Assembly (NCBI RefSeq): GCF_000403135.1
Contig: NZ_AQPN01000049.1
Span: 1-64,000, forward strand
From: Arcticibacter svalbardensis MN12-7
Lineage (GTDB): Bacteria; Bacteroidota; Bacteroidia; Sphingobacteriales; Sphingobacteriaceae
Reading direction: 5' to 3'
DNA length: 64,000 bases
Part shown: positions 36,571-46,686 of the stretch, piece by piece
Layout of the letters: the number at the start of each line of letters is the position of its first letter
Position numbering within the stretch: the first letter of the stretch is position 1
The notes under the pieces: generated by a model
The model's input: the letters and a program-made list of their open reading frames with translations, nothing else
Database searches by the model: none
What the model was told of the DNA's origin: nothing
Made by a program: the position numbers and the translations under genes

Positions 36571-39500
36571 TTAGAAACCTACATTTAGACCAAAAGACAA
36601 AGACTTGTTCAATGGATAGATATCCCGGTCGCTGCTTGATTTTTCAGGATCAAGACCCCGATAAGATGTAAACGTGGCTATATTTTCAGCGTTCACAAAC
36701 AAACGAAGATTATCAAAGCCTACTCTTTTTATCCATCGCTGAGGTATTTTATAGCCGAACTGAAGATTTTTTACACGAAGAAAGCTCATATCGTCTACCC
36801 AGAATGATGAGTTTTCCTGATTACCGCTGGCACCTAATTGAGGCCATGTGCCATCCCGGTTATCAATAGCCCAGGGATTTGTAAAATGACCATACGTAGA
36901 TGCATAACGGGACACTTGTAAACTACTCGTTAGATTGTAGTTATTCAACCAGAAATCTTTACGTCCTGCCGACCCTTGAAGAAGCATACTAAAATCAAAA
37001 CCTTTCCATGCCATATAACCATTGAATCCAAAATTGGTCGTTGGTCTGTCAGTTTGATATTTAGGATAAGCCTTCAAATCATTTCCGTCAATACGGCCAT
37101 CACCATTCAGATCTTTCCTAAGAATGTCTCCCGGAGCACCACCCTGAGGAGTGGTATCATAAACTTCCTGCCAGGTTTGAGCAATACCTGTATCTTCATA
37201 CGCGTACAAGAAGTGGTACGGCATATTCAAAAACGTACTTCCTCTTCCTAAATATTCGTTCCACTCTTCCAGTGATGTTGAATTATAGGAAACATTTAGA
37301 TTTACCGAATAATCAAAACTTCCTTTTCTGTCTTTCCATGTGAAGTTCCCTTCAATTCCCCTATTGCGAAGATTACCTATATTCTTTCGAGGTGCGGTAT
37401 AAGCTCCGGTAAGAAGGGAGGACAAATCTGAAGGACGAAGCATATCAGTAGTCAAACGATCGTAATAATCAATTTCAGTAGTCAAACGATTCTTCAGGAA
37501 GCCAAGGTCAAGACCTAAATTTAAAACAGTAGTTGTTTCCCAGGTCAGGTCCTGATTTACCATTTTTTGATAAATAAACCCTTTTGCTATAATATCGCTA
37601 ATCAGATAGTTACTCGTTCCAAGTGTTTCTTTTTGCTCATATCTTCCAACTCCACTATTATTTCCCAATGCACCATAAGAGATCCGAAGACCACCCTGAC
37701 TTAGCACATTATGAGTCAGCTCCTTTACAAAGTTCTCTTCTGAGAATCTCCACTTAAAAGCTGCTGATGGGAAAAAGGAAAACTGACTTCCCGGAAGAAA
37801 TTTAGATGATCCATCATACCGGAAACTAACACCTAAAAGGTACTTACCATAAGCCGAATAATCAAACCGACCAACATAAGAACGGAGTCCTTCTTCATAT
37901 GAGCTCCCACCTGTAGTCTGCGTATCCATTAATGCACCATCAATTTCATGAAGTGTAGGATACAGGCGGTCAAGTCTCGAAGCATTCAGATTCCGATTAT
38001 ACCAATACTCTTCACTATAAAGTGCCAGAGCATTTATGGTATGGTTTTTACCTAAGGTCCTTTGATAGTTTAAACTTCCACTCAGCTGTGTTTTATAACC
38101 ACTTTCCGAAATATTTGAAATCCCTTCATTAGCCTTTACATAAGCCCTGTCTGTAAAGGCGCCAGTCTGAAAATTATATGCCTGATTAGGTGTAGCCGCT
38201 GCATATTGAAATTGATTATTGTAGTTTAATGCATAATCTATCCTGGCTTTTAAACCCTTAATGGGTGACCAGTCAACATATACATTTCCATTTGCTTCCT
38301 GACGATTGCGGTGAGTCAACTGATTTACAAAGTTCGTGTACGGATTAAAAGCATTAGGATCCTCACCATATGCCATTACCCCACCATAATAGCCCGTAAC
38401 CGGATCAAAAGGAAGAATTCCAGCCACTGCATATTGCATATCTTTGTTTCCGCTATTGGTAAAACCTTCTTCCATAGCGTAAGTGAATTTTGACCAGTTG
38501 CCACTAAACTTAGTCCCAATATTTATATTATGACGAAGCTTGGCATCATAATTTGCACGAAAGTTATAACGTGTGTAATCATTATTGATCTGAAGTCCCT
38601 TCTGATCCATGATCCCTGCCGAGATAAAGTAATTTGACTTATCGCTTCCTCCCGATGCAGAAAGGTTATGATTTTGAATTGTACCATCGCGCACAATCAC
38701 ATCAAACCAATCTGTATTTGGATAATGAAAAGGGTCAATCATTCCCAATGCCATCCATTGATCAATTGTACCATTCTTAAACTGCTGCTGTGAGGGTAGT
38801 GTATTATATGCTGCTGCACGCTGATGCACGGTTAATGCCCGTGGATAATCGGCCATAAAATCAATCCCTTTGGTAGGTTGTTCGACCGAAAATGAACTTG
38901 ATAACACTATACTGGGGGCAGTTTGGCCTTTACCTGTTTTAGTTGTGATTAAGATGACACCATTCGCTGCCCTTGAGCCGTAAACTGCTGCGGCGGCTGC
39001 ATCTTTCAATACAGAAATGCTCTCCACATCATTCATGTTCAAGCGATTGATATCTACATCCGGCAATCCATCTACTACAACAAGGGGTGAAGCATTATTA
39101 ACAGTTCCTAATCCACGAATGATTAGTGACGCGCTATTATTACCGGCCATCCCACTATTTTGACTTACTGCTAATCCTGGCAAAAGTCCTGATAATGCGG
39201 ATGAAACATTGGAAAGCGCTCGATTTGTAATTTTCTCATCGAACTTAACTGCTGCTACCGAACCGGTTAAATCAACCTTTTTTACAGTTCCATAACCCAC
39301 TACTACAACCTCATTTAAACCAGTCTGATTTTCTACCATCTTTACATTAATGGAACTTCTTCCATTGACAGGTATTTCCTGAGTTACGAAACCAATATAG
39401 GATACCACCAAACTCTCATTTGGGTTGCTAACCAGAATGGTAAATCTTCCCGCTGTATTGGTGCTAACAGATAAGGCGCCAATTTTAAGTTTAATGCTTG

Positions 39501-39951
39501 CCCCGGGAAGAGGATCACCCTGTAAATCGGTAACAGTTCCCGTAACGGTAGTCTGTTCCATTTCCGTTGCTGAAATTTCAGCAACCTTTTTCTTTATAAC
39601 AACCGTCTTGTTCTTATCATTTATAATATAGGTTAGTTTCTTATGATCAAGAAGTTTCTCCAGCACATCCTTCAATGGCATCTTTTTGACGTTTATAGAT
39701 ACAGGTGTAATGCTTTTTAGTACCTCAGCATTACACAAAAAGTCATAATCAGTCTGTGCTCTCAGTTGACTGAAAATGTACTCTGCTGTTTGATTTTCTG
39801 CGCGTAAAGTAACCACCTGTGCATAAGAACTTGCTTTGGCCTGAAATAATGCAAAAATGAATAGAAGAATGGTTAGTTTCATTTTGAGCCAACGATCAGA
39901 ATTAGCACAGAATTTAGGTATGCATAACAATGCGACAATAATTTTATACAT
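36571..39951 (-). CDS. SusC/RagA TonB-dependent outer-membrane transporter with STN domain
   Basis: A 1126-residue importer. The first ~45 residues contain the signal sequence (MKLTILLFIFALFQAKASSYA), and the ATG at 39951 gives the longer leader usual in Pedobacter SusC proteins. STN domain about 47-110, carboxypeptidase-like domain about 130-205, plug with VVVGYGTVKKVDLTGSVAAV and NMNDVESISVLKDAAAAAVYG, then the barrel, ending SLSFGLNVGF. It forms the import channel of this PUL, and the STN domain predicts control through the upstream FecR/sigma pair. Confidence 0.96.
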   Translation of the reverse strand: MYKIIVALLCIPKFCANSDRWLKMKLTILLFIFALFQAKASSYAQVVTLRAENQTAEYIFSQLRAQTDYDFLCNAEVLKSITPVSINVKKMPLKDVLEKLLDHKKLTYIINDKNKTVVIKKKVAEISATEMEQTTVTGTVTDLQGDPLPGASIKLKIGALSVSTNTAGRFTILVSNPNESLVVSYIGFVTQEIPVNGRSSINVKMVENQTGLNEVVVVGYGTVKKVDLTGSVAAVKFDEKITNRALSNVSSALSGLLPGLAVSQNSGMAGNNSASLIIRGLGTVNNASPLVVVDGLPDVDINRLNMNDVESISVLKDAAAAAVYGSRAANGVILITTKTGKGQTAPSIVLSSSFSVEQPTKGIDFMADYPRALTVHQRAAAYNTLPSQQQFKNGTIDQWMALGMIDPFHYPNTDWFDVIVRDGTIQNHNLSASGGSDKSNYFISAGIMDQKGLQINNDYTRYNFRANYDAKLRHNINIGTKFSGNWSKFTYAMEEGFTNSGNKDMQYAVAGILPFDPVTGYYGGVMAYGEDPNAFNPYTNFVNQLTHRNRQEANGNVYVDWSPIKGLKARIDYALNYNNQFQYAAATPNQAYNFQTGAFTDRAYVKANEGISNISESGYKTQLSGSLNYQRTLGKNHTINALALYSEEYWYNRNLNASRLDRLYPTLHEIDGALMDTQTTGGSSYEEGLRSYVGRFDYSAYGKYLLGVSFRYDGSSKFLPGSQFSFFPSAAFKWRFSEENFVKELTHNVLSQGGLRISYGALGNNSGVGRYEQKETLGTSNYLISDIIAKGFIYQKMVNQDLTWETTTVLNLGLDLGFLKNRLTTEIDYYDRLTTDMLRPSDLSSLLTGAYTAPRKNIGNLRNRGIEGNFTWKDRKGSFDYSVNLNVSYNSTSLEEWNEYLGRGSTFLNMPYHFLYAYEDTGIAQTWQEVYDTTPQGGAPGDILRKDLNGDGRIDGNDLKAYPKYQTDRPTTNFGFNGYMAWKGFDFSMLLQGSAGRKDFWLNNYNLTSSLQVSRYASTYGHFTNPWAIDNRDGTWPQLGASGNQENSSFWVDDMSFLRVKNLQFGYKIPQRWIKRVGFDNLRLFVNAENIATFTSYRGLDPEKSSSDRDIYPLNKSLSFGLNVGF

Positions 39952-40021
39952 TTGAATGTTAGTTTTTATAATATGTTGTTCGTAGCAATTATTTGTAACT
40001 AATTAACATCTAGTAATTTAT

Positions 40022-40043
40022 CAGGGGCGCTCTAACGCTCCTG
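40022..40043. other. small hairpin between FecR and SusC genes
   Basis: CAGGGGCG at 40022-40029 can pair with CGCTCCTG at 40036-40043 (one G-T pair). It lies in the 131-bp gap of the sigma/FecR/SusC operon and could attenuate or stabilise the transcript. Weak evidence. Confidence 0.3.
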
Positions 40044-40082
40044 GTATTTCTATAATACTATTATCAATTAGTTATGTAATCT

Positions 40083-41231
40083 TTAATTCATAACAATAAT
40101 CCTCCTTCCTGTAACCTTAAAATGAACATCGCCTGTCTGTTCCAGATCTTTTAACAGGTCAACTAATTTCTTTGATCTTGAATAAGTACCCCAATAGTAA
40201 GTTTCTTCCAGATTATCTTTAAACTCTACATCCACGTCATACCACCTGGAAACTTTATTAAGCATACTTTGCAGATTTTCATTATTGAACTTGAAATAAC
40301 CTTGTTTCCAGGATATTGCATCGTCAAGATTTACTTCCGCAAGAGTAAATGCACCAGAGTTCACACTTGTTGTAGCCGCCTGTCCTGGTTTTAACATAAC
40401 CATAACATTATTTTTAATAATTTTTACTGAGCCTTCCAACAAAGTAGTCACCATTAACTTTTCATCCTGATAGGCCATCACATTAAAGTGGGTTCCTAAT
40501 ACCTCAATGACCTGATCTCCTGACTTTACCAGAAACATACTGTTCTTTTTCTTAACCACTTCAAAATAAGCCTCTCCGGTTACCGTAACAACTCTTTCAC
40601 CTGCTGAAAAAGAAGCAGGATAAGAGATAGAAGAAGCTGAATTTAACCAAACACCAGAGCCATCCGATAATACAAGATGATAATAACCTCCCCTAGGGGT
40701 TGACATTTTATTTATGGCTACATGATCATCATGGAGAGAGGACAATTCATTATCCTTATATATAATAGTACCGTTCCTTAACTTGACAACCATTTTTCCA
40801 GCCTGATTGGAGATCGTTCCATTTGCAGCATCATCCAGCGTTATATTACGTCCATCAGCAAGAGTTAATGTAGCCCGTTGGAATGCAGGTTCGATTGTTT
40901 CATGTTTGCGCTCCACTACCTTTACCTTTGCCTTTTCACCTTCTGCTTTATAAAACAAAAGGGAAACGCCTATAACTAAGGCAATCGAGGCAGCTGCTGC
41001 TATCAACCAACGAAAAGAATGACCTTTCTCTCTAGCAGCATTATTAATATGTTGTTGTGTTAAATCCCATATTTCAGCTTTCTTGTCCTCCAGATTAAAT
41101 TCATTATCAAGAAGCGTGCGTTTAGCGGATTCTTCGGAGTAAAACTTTTCTAGCAGGAGTTCCTCTTCAGGAGAGCAGGTGCCTTTGAGATATTTATTGA
41201 TTAAAGCTCTTGGCTCTTTACTCCTGTTCAT
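40083..41231 (-). CDS. FecR-family anti-sigma regulator
   Basis: A 382-residue membrane regulator. The cytoplasmic N-terminus (LINKYLKGTCSPEEELLLEKFY) is followed by a transmembrane helix (LIAAAASIALVIGVSLLFY) and a periplasmic FecR domain (MSTPRGGYYHLVLSDGSGVW, LNSASSISYPASFSAGERVV, GEAYFEV, IEVLGTHFNVMAYQ) plus a DUF4974-like tail (FKFNNENLQSMLNKVSRWYD). It would pass the STN signal of the SusC gene product to the upstream sigma factor. Confidence 0.95.
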   Translation of the reverse strand: MNRSKEPRALINKYLKGTCSPEEELLLEKFYSEESAKRTLLDNEFNLEDKKAEIWDLTQQHINNAAREKGHSFRWLIAAAASIALVIGVSLLFYKAEGEKAKVKVVERKHETIEPAFQRATLTLADGRNITLDDAANGTISNQAGKMVVKLRNGTIIYKDNELSSLHDDHVAINKMSTPRGGYYHLVLSDGSGVWLNSASSISYPASFSAGERVVTVTGEAYFEVVKKKNSMFLVKSGDQVIEVLGTHFNVMAYQDEKLMVTTLLEGSVKIIKNNVMVMLKPGQAATTSVNSGAFTLAEVNLDDAISWKQGYFKFNNENLQSMLNKVSRWYDVDVEFKDNLEETYYWGTYSRSKKLVDLLKDLEQTGDVHFKVTGRRIIVMN

Positions 41232-41347
41232 AATTTGGTCTTCTATATTAAAGACACCTACCAGATGAACAGGTAGTATATAAATTATAATTATTTTTTA
41301 TTTTGAATTAAAGGGCAATGAAGAAATCATTTATTTTAAGAAATGTA

Positions 41348-41959
41348 TTATTTAAAAAGGTATCCAGTCAGAAAAATAATAGTGATAGTACCTTCCAACT
41401 TCATTTTAATTCGAAGTATTTTTAAAGCATTGCCGATTTGCTTTTTAACTGTATGATCTGTTATATTCAATTGTAAACCAATCTCTTTATGAGAAAGATG
41501 AATATATCGGCTTAATTCAAACACCTTCCGCATTTTTTCCGGAAGATGTGTAATCTCCGATTCTAAAGCAGAGGCAAGTTCCTTTTCGCAAATTTTGTCT
41601 ATAACTGAATACTGATTCTGATCTATATACAGAGCCAATGCATCTTCAAAGCCTGCACGGGTTTTCTTTTGCCTTATATAATTAAGAACCTTATTTCTAG
41701 TTGCCACATACAGGTACCCAGCCAAATTTGTATGCAACTGAAGTTCATTACATTTTGTCCACAAGGAAGCGAAAATATCCTGCACCAAATCTTTTGCTTC
41801 ATCTTCATCCTCAAGCATTCTTAATGCATGAATGTACATCTTATCCCAATACCGATTAAATACTTCAGTAAATGCTCGATTATCCCCCAACCTCAAAAGG
41901 TTTAAAAGATCGATTTCATTTATTGTATTATATGAAGACATAAATTTTTGAGAATGCAA
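41348..41959 (-). CDS. ECF RNA polymerase sigma factor
   Basis: A 203-residue ECF sigma factor: region 2 (FTEVFNRYWDKMYIHALRML, DEAKDLVQDIFASLWTKC) and region 4 helix-turn-helix (HLSHKEIGLQLNITDHTVKKQ). First gene of the second sigma-FecR-SusC-SusD locus, with a 116-bp gap to FecR. Its tail (LEGTITIIFLTGYLF) is hydrophobic, as often in Bacteroidota ECF factors linked to FecR. Confidence 0.92.
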   Translation of the reverse strand: MHSQKFMSSYNTINEIDLLNLLRLGDNRAFTEVFNRYWDKMYIHALRMLEDEDEAKDLVQDIFASLWTKCNELQLHTNLAGYLYVATRNKVLNYIRQKKTRAGFEDALALYIDQNQYSVIDKICEKELASALESEITHLPEKMRKVFELSRYIHLSHKEIGLQLNITDHTVKKQIGNALKILRIKMKLEGTITIIFLTGYLFK

Positions 41960-42086
41960 TTTTGGTTCGCTTACATAAAATTATGAATTATAATATTAGG
42001 AAAAGAATTTATTACTATCAGTGTTTCAATATTTTAAGCAATTGAACTTGGCATTTAAAAGGATATTTTCGACTTACGTTTATTCT

Positions 42087-42803
42087 TTATGGATTTGTGG
42101 ACCACATCGCAGCATCTTTAATAAAGACCCGCCTGTTCAATTTCAATTGTGCAACAATCAATTCTGCAAGATCTTCAGGATGCATGACCCGCTCTTCATT
42201 GTTATTAATCAGATTGGCACTTTTAGCCAAATCAGTCACTACAGTACTTGGAGTTAATGCTGTAACCCTGATATTATGTTTACGCACTTCCTGCATGAGG
42301 GAATCTGTTAAACCCATTACGGCAAACTTCGAAGCACTATACGCACTTGTAGTTGCCGCCCCTCTTAAACCGGCAGTAGAAGAAATATTGATAATATCAC
42401 CTGTTTGTCTTTCAATCATCTGCGGAAGTACAGCCCTGGTTACATAATACACGCCAAATAAATTAACCTTGATTTGATTTTCCCATTCAGCAGGCTCCAG
42501 TTCGAGAAACTTACCAAATGTTGCTGTGCCTGCATTGTTCACCAGGATATCGATATTGCCTAATTCCTGTTGGATACTATCCACTGCTGCATTTACTGAT
42601 TCGATGTCACTTACATCCGCAATAGCCATAGCAGCATTGACACCCAAAGCCTTAACTTCTTTAGATAAGTTCTGAAGGTCATTTTCGGTACGGGCTACCA
42701 GACCTACATGAACACCTTCTTTAGCTAGTGCCAACACAATCGCACGGCCAATACCTTTTCCTGCTCCTGTTACTAAAGCAATTTTTCCTTTTAATGATTC
42801 CAT
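42087..42803 (-). CDS. short-chain dehydrogenase/reductase, FabG-like
   Basis: From the ATG at 42803 the protein is 238 residues. The longer start at 42896 would overlap the next gene and is rejected. Classic SDR: nucleotide motif [12 protein letters not shown] (about 85-88), catalytic Ser in NISSTAG and YSASKFA (YxxxK). It resembles 3-oxoacyl-ACP reductases, but the substrate cannot be read. It is encoded 34 bp after the HbpS-like gene in the same direction. Confidence 0.9.
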   Translation of the reverse strand: MESLKGKIALVTGAGKGIGRAIVLALAKEGVHVGLVARTENDLQNLSKEVKALGVNAAMAIADVSDIESVNAAVDSIQQELGNIDILVNNAGTATFGKFLELEPAEWENQIKVNLFGVYYVTRAVLPQMIERQTGDIINISSTAGLRGAATTSAYSASKFAVMGLTDSLMQEVRKHNIRVTALTPSTVVTDLAKSANLINNNEERVMHPEDLAELIVAQLKLNRRVFIKDAAMWSTNP

Positions 42804-42837
42804 ATGTGTGCCTAATTTACAAGATTTTTTAGCTTTT

Positions 42838-43233
42838 TTAAAATGCTGCCACGCCTGCTTCTGCAACGGCATGATCCTGTTCACCCGATCCTCCACTTAC
42901 GCCAATTGCTCCAACAACCTGTCCATCTTTTTTTAGTGGAATCCCTCCGGCAAATATCATGACCTTGCCATCATTAGAGGCGTGAATACCATAAAACTGC
43001 TGTCCGGGTTGCGAATTATCTCCCAGGTCCTTTGTACTAATATCAAAGGCACGTGATGTAAAAGCTTTTTTAATGGAGATATCAATACTGCCTAACCAGG
43101 CACCGTCCATTCGCACATGTGCGATCAGATTTCCACCTGCATCTGCTACTGCAATGTTCATAGGCTGTCCAATTTCTTTTGCTTTTACTTCAGCTGCTTC
43201 GATTATTTTTTTTGCATCTTCTAATCTGATCAT
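42838..43233 (-). CDS. GlcG/HbpS family (DUF336) protein
   Basis: A 131-residue protein beginning [20 protein letters not shown] with the family signature [33 protein letters not shown] and the end [20 protein letters not shown]. HbpS-like proteins bind haem or other small ligands, while GlcG is linked to glycolate metabolism. There is no signal peptide, so it is cytoplasmic here. The SDR gene lies 34 bp downstream, and these two may act on one small metabolite. Confidence 0.88.
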   Translation of the reverse strand: MIRLEDAKKIIEAAEVKAKEIGQPMNIAVADAGGNLIAHVRMDGAWLGSIDISIKKAFTSRAFDISTKDLGDNSQPGQQFYGIHASNDGKVMIFAGGIPLKKDGQVVGAIGVSGGSGEQDHAVAEAGVAAF

Positions 43234-43458
43234 CTTGATTTACTTTTGGCTTGATTATATAATTGTTACTTTTGTTTTTATAAAAGGCTGGCCATTCACC
43301 TGAAAGCTACCTTTTTATGTATAAGCAAAATTTAATTTAAAAGTTTTAGCGCTTATTTCTTATTCGAAAAACCAGCGGTATCTTATAATCTAAGCCGTCT
43401 TTAAACCAATAACTCCCTTTGGAGCTCAAGCCTGATAGTATTGTAATGATCCAGCTCA

Positions 43459-45621
43459 ATGAAAAATTTAACTAAGAACTTCATCCTCTTCCTATGTTTC
43501 ACAGCTGTTACTTTTAATAGCAATGCCGGCCCATTTATTACACGCTTAAAACCTGACTCTAATGACCTCTCCGTTATAAAAGAAAGGCTTTATGACAGGT
43601 ATTTAAATAAACCCAACCTGAACAAGGAGCCTGTAGCCGCTCTCTTAAAGTCAATACAGAAGAATGGAAGCTGGTCAGTATATAATTATGACGAACACCC
43701 TAAACTTGGATTGAAGGCTATTGGCCATCTTCAAAAATTAGTCAGCATGTGTATTGCTTACCGTTCGAAAAACAGTGCCTTATTTGACAACAGCAACCTG
43801 AAGGACAACATCCATACCGCATTAAATTTCTGGTATGATAAGGATCCTGAAACTGATCACCACTGGTTTAATGAAATTGGTGTCCCCAGAGAATTGACCA
43901 AGATCTTAATCCTGATGGAAAATGAACTATCCCCTGCAGAATTAAAAAAAGGCATTCGAATTCTAAAAAAAGCCAATATTAAGGGCGTGCTTCAATATGG
44001 TAAAACAAAGGCAACAGGTCAGAATATGATCTGGATCGCAAGGATCCAAATGGAAGCCGGATGTTTGGAACAATCCCAGGAATACGTTAACTTCTCGGTT
44101 AAGGCAGTGGAAGAGGAAATTGTAGTGACTACGAAAGAGGGTATCCAGGTAGACTGGAGTTTTCATCAACATGGCCCTCAGTTATATTCGGGAGGTTATG
44201 GATTAAGCTTCACTGTTGATTGTGCAGAATTTGCTGCTTTAGTGAATAACACCACATATGAATTGGGTCATGAACAAATTGATATCTTATCACATCATAT
44301 ACTAGATGGTCAGCAATGGATGACCAGAGGAAGTTTTCTGGATTACGGAACAATGGGACGCGAAATTGCTCGCATGGATAAAGATGCTATTCCTATTGCT
44401 CTTGCCTGCGAGGATATGGCTTCTCTCAATACCAGCAGAAGACAGGAATTTATTGATTTTAGCACTAGAATACAGGGCTTGCAGTCCATCAGTACAGGAC
44501 CATCAGGCAACCGTCATTTCTGGCGATCTGACTTCATGGTACACCAAAGACCCCTATATTATACTTCTGTAAAAATGGCCTCTAACCGGGTTAATGGTAC
44601 AGAGTCAGGCAACGGAGAAGCCAACTTTAATTATCACCTTCCTGATGGCTGTACATACCTCATAAAAACAGGAAAAGAGTACCGCAACATTTTCCCTTTA
44701 TGGGATTGGCAAAAAATTCCAGGAGTGACTGCTCGCCTATCCAGGCAACCCTTGCCCATTCTAAACTTCGGCAAACAATCAGCAGGAAAAACAAGCTTTG
44801 TAGGCGGAGTTTCAGATGGAAAATACGGTATGTCCGCCTTCAATTTCGACAAAGATTCCGTAAAAGCTAAAAAGGCTTGGTTCTATTTCGACAATGAATA
44901 TGTGTGTTTAGGCACTGGGATCAGCTCAAACGTAAATGAAAATGTTATCACAACTGTGAACCAATGTTTCAGCAAAGGGCAGACAATGGTATCAGACAAA
45001 CAACTAGAAGGTAATACATTTGCCTTCAAAGGCAAGGGCTGGGTATACCAGGATGGAACTGCCTATCTATTCCCTAATTATACTGACGCTCAAATAAGCG
45101 TTGAACAACGTTCTGCCGATTGGAAGGGAATCAACACCTTCCTCGATAAGAATAGAACAGAAAATGGAAAGGTATTTACTTTGTGGATAAATCATGGTTT
45201 AAAACCAACTAATCAGTCTTATAGTTACATCGTGATTCCAGATATAGCTCTAAATAAAATTCTTATAGAAATAGCGAAAAAGAACATTTCCATTCTTTCC
45301 AATAACACAAAGATCCAAGCCGTAAGGAACCATACCTTGAACTTAACTCAAATTGCTTTTTATGAAGAAGGAAGTATTAATCTGGATGATAAAACTGTAG
45401 TTGAGGTCGATCAGCCCTGCCTGCTCATGATTCGTCAGACACAACTAGCTACCAGCATTACCCTGAGTAATCCCGAAAACAAACCATTAGCTGTTAAAGT
45501 GAAGCTGACAAGGAAGGAGGGTACAAGTCAAAAAAAGACAGCCAAGGATGTTCAGGTGCTATTTGAATTGCCGGATGGTGCTTATGCCGGACAAAGCATT
45601 ACAAAGTATTTACACCCCTGA
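43459..45621 (+). CDS. polysaccharide lyase family 8 (chondroitin AC/hyaluronate lyase-like)
   Basis: A 720-residue secreted lyase (signal peptide FILFLCFTAVTFNSNAG). An alpha/alpha-toroid N-terminal half and beta-sandwich C-terminal half are expected. All PL8 active-site positions are present: Asn138 in HHWFNEIGVPREL, His238 and Tyr247 in HQHGPQLYSGGYG (spacing 9), Arg301 and Arg305 in GREIAR (spacing 4), and Glu382 and Asn385 in TESGNGEAN (spacing 3). These spacings equal those of chondroitin AC lyase. Substrates of the family are chondroitin, hyaluronan or xanthan. It is encoded opposite to the second PUL and close to a broken sulfatase gene, which would fit a sulfated polysaccharide. Confidence 0.88.
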   Translation: MKNLTKNFILFLCFTAVTFNSNAGPFITRLKPDSNDLSVIKERLYDRYLNKPNLNKEPVAALLKSIQKNGSWSVYNYDEHPKLGLKAIGHLQKLVSMCIAYRSKNSALFDNSNLKDNIHTALNFWYDKDPETDHHWFNEIGVPRELTKILILMENELSPAELKKGIRILKKANIKGVLQYGKTKATGQNMIWIARIQMEAGCLEQSQEYVNFSVKAVEEEIVVTTKEGIQVDWSFHQHGPQLYSGGYGLSFTVDCAEFAALVNNTTYELGHEQIDILSHHILDGQQWMTRGSFLDYGTMGREIARMDKDAIPIALACEDMASLNTSRRQEFIDFSTRIQGLQSISTGPSGNRHFWRSDFMVHQRPLYYTSVKMASNRVNGTESGNGEANFNYHLPDGCTYLIKTGKEYRNIFPLWDWQKIPGVTARLSRQPLPILNFGKQSAGKTSFVGGVSDGKYGMSAFNFDKDSVKAKKAWFYFDNEYVCLGTGISSNVNENVITTVNQCFSKGQTMVSDKQLEGNTFAFKGKGWVYQDGTAYLFPNYTDAQISVEQRSADWKGINTFLDKNRTENGKVFTLWINHGLKPTNQSYSYIVIPDIALNKILIEIAKKNISILSNNTKIQAVRNHTLNLTQIAFYEEGSINLDDKTVVEVDQPCLLMIRQTQLATSITLSNPENKPLAVKVKLTRKEGTSQKKTAKDVQVLFELPDGAYAGQSITKYLHP

Positions 45622-45670
45622 AAATTACCTTTCTTAAATGGACTGATTCACCTTGTAATAGCAGAAGAAA

Positions 45671-45715
45671 TAAAGGGCTGTATCGATTAATTTCTACTAT
45701 CGATACAGCCCTTTA
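45671..45715. terminator. bidirectional terminator between PL8 and map
   Basis: TAAAGGGCTGTATCGAT at 45671-45687 and its perfect complement at 45699-45715 form a 17-bp stem with an 11-base loop. It serves two convergent genes. Confidence 0.92.
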
Positions 45716-45749
45716 CAAATATTCTATATTTGAAGAAAATTTAATGCAT

Positions 45750-46595
45750 CTAAGCTTCTAATACCGGAGACTGAGCCACTGCCTTTTCAATAGTGTAGTA
45801 ACTGCTGTTCAAATTAATATTACTTTTTTCAGCTTGTTCAATCAGACTAAAATCAGTAAGAATTTCAGGTTTACCCTTCTTCACACACACATTATGTTCA
45901 AAATGAACCGCTAATGATCCATCATCAGTAACAATCGTCCAGCCATCTTCCAATGCATAAACTTCAGGACTTTTCATGGTAATCATAGGCTCTATAGCTA
46001 AAACCATATTCTCGATTAGCTTTTTACCATTTCCTCTTCTACCGTAATTAGGAACCTCAGGATCTTCATGCATCTGTCTTCCAACACCATGCCCTATCAT
46101 TTCCTTCACCACACCATATCCATGGTTACCATTGGTATATTTTTCAATAGCATAACCAATGTCACCATTACGATTTCCAACTATAGCTTGTTGAATCCCA
46201 ACATAAAGCGACTCTTTAGTAATTCTAACCAGATCAAGGATTGCAGGAGTTGTCTCCCCTAAAATAAACGTATAAGCACTATCCCCATGAAATCCGTTTT
46301 TATAAAATACAGTATCAATGGATACCAAATCACCTTCTTTTAACACATACTGACCAGGGAATCCATGAACCACCTGTTCATTAACGGAGATACAGAGTGA
46401 ATAAGGATATCCATGATATCCTTTACAGGAAGAAACGCCACCATTGTCTTTCATAAATATTTCAGCCATAACATCAAGCGATAAAGTCGTGATCCCAGGT
46501 TTCAATATTTTAGCAACTTCAGCAATCGTAGCATCAACCATCAAACAACTCTCCCGTTGTATTTCTACCTCTTCATTCGTTTTATAAAATTTCAT
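45750..46595 (-). CDS. map: methionine aminopeptidase, type I
   Basis: A 281-residue enzyme that removes the initiator methionine from nascent proteins. All five metal ligands are visible: Asp in VSIDTVFYKNGFHG, Asp in GDSAYTF, His in GHGVGRQMHED, Glu in LAIEPMI and Glu in VHFEHNV. SCKGYHGYPYSLCISVNEQVVHGFPG is the usual substrate-pocket region. The C-terminal ~30 residues are longer than in many homologues. It stands outside a ribosomal operon. In Bacteroidota a second map copy is often found in such a place. Confidence 0.92.
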   Translation of the reverse strand: MKFYKTNEEVEIQRESCLMVDATIAEVAKILKPGITTLSLDVMAEIFMKDNGGVSSCKGYHGYPYSLCISVNEQVVHGFPGQYVLKEGDLVSIDTVFYKNGFHGDSAYTFILGETTPAILDLVRITKESLYVGIQQAIVGNRNGDIGYAIEKYTNGNHGYGVVKEMIGHGVGRQMHEDPEVPNYGRRGNGKKLIENMVLAIEPMITMKSPEVYALEDGWTIVTDDGSLAVHFEHNVCVKKGKPEILTDFSLIEQAEKSNINLNSSYYTIEKAVAQSPVLEA

Positions 46596-46624
46596 TTCAA
46601 AAATTTTTAACAGTATTCTAAATG

Positions 46625-46632
46625 CAAATTTA
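46625..46632 (-). promoter_or_regulatory. candidate -7 element of map
   Basis: The minus strand reads TAAATTTG (TAnnTTTG), 29 bp before the ATG, giving a leader of about 23 nt. Confidence 0.45.
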
Positions 46633-46686
46633 ACATTAAATGAAGGTTTAGCGAGCTTAAATATAAAATGACCTTAAATTTGAGGA

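Noticed and set aside
42804-42896. Longer start for the SDR gene
   Set aside because: It overlaps the HbpS-like gene and the extra residues have no SDR similarity. The ATG at 42803 precedes the usual [10 protein letters not shown].
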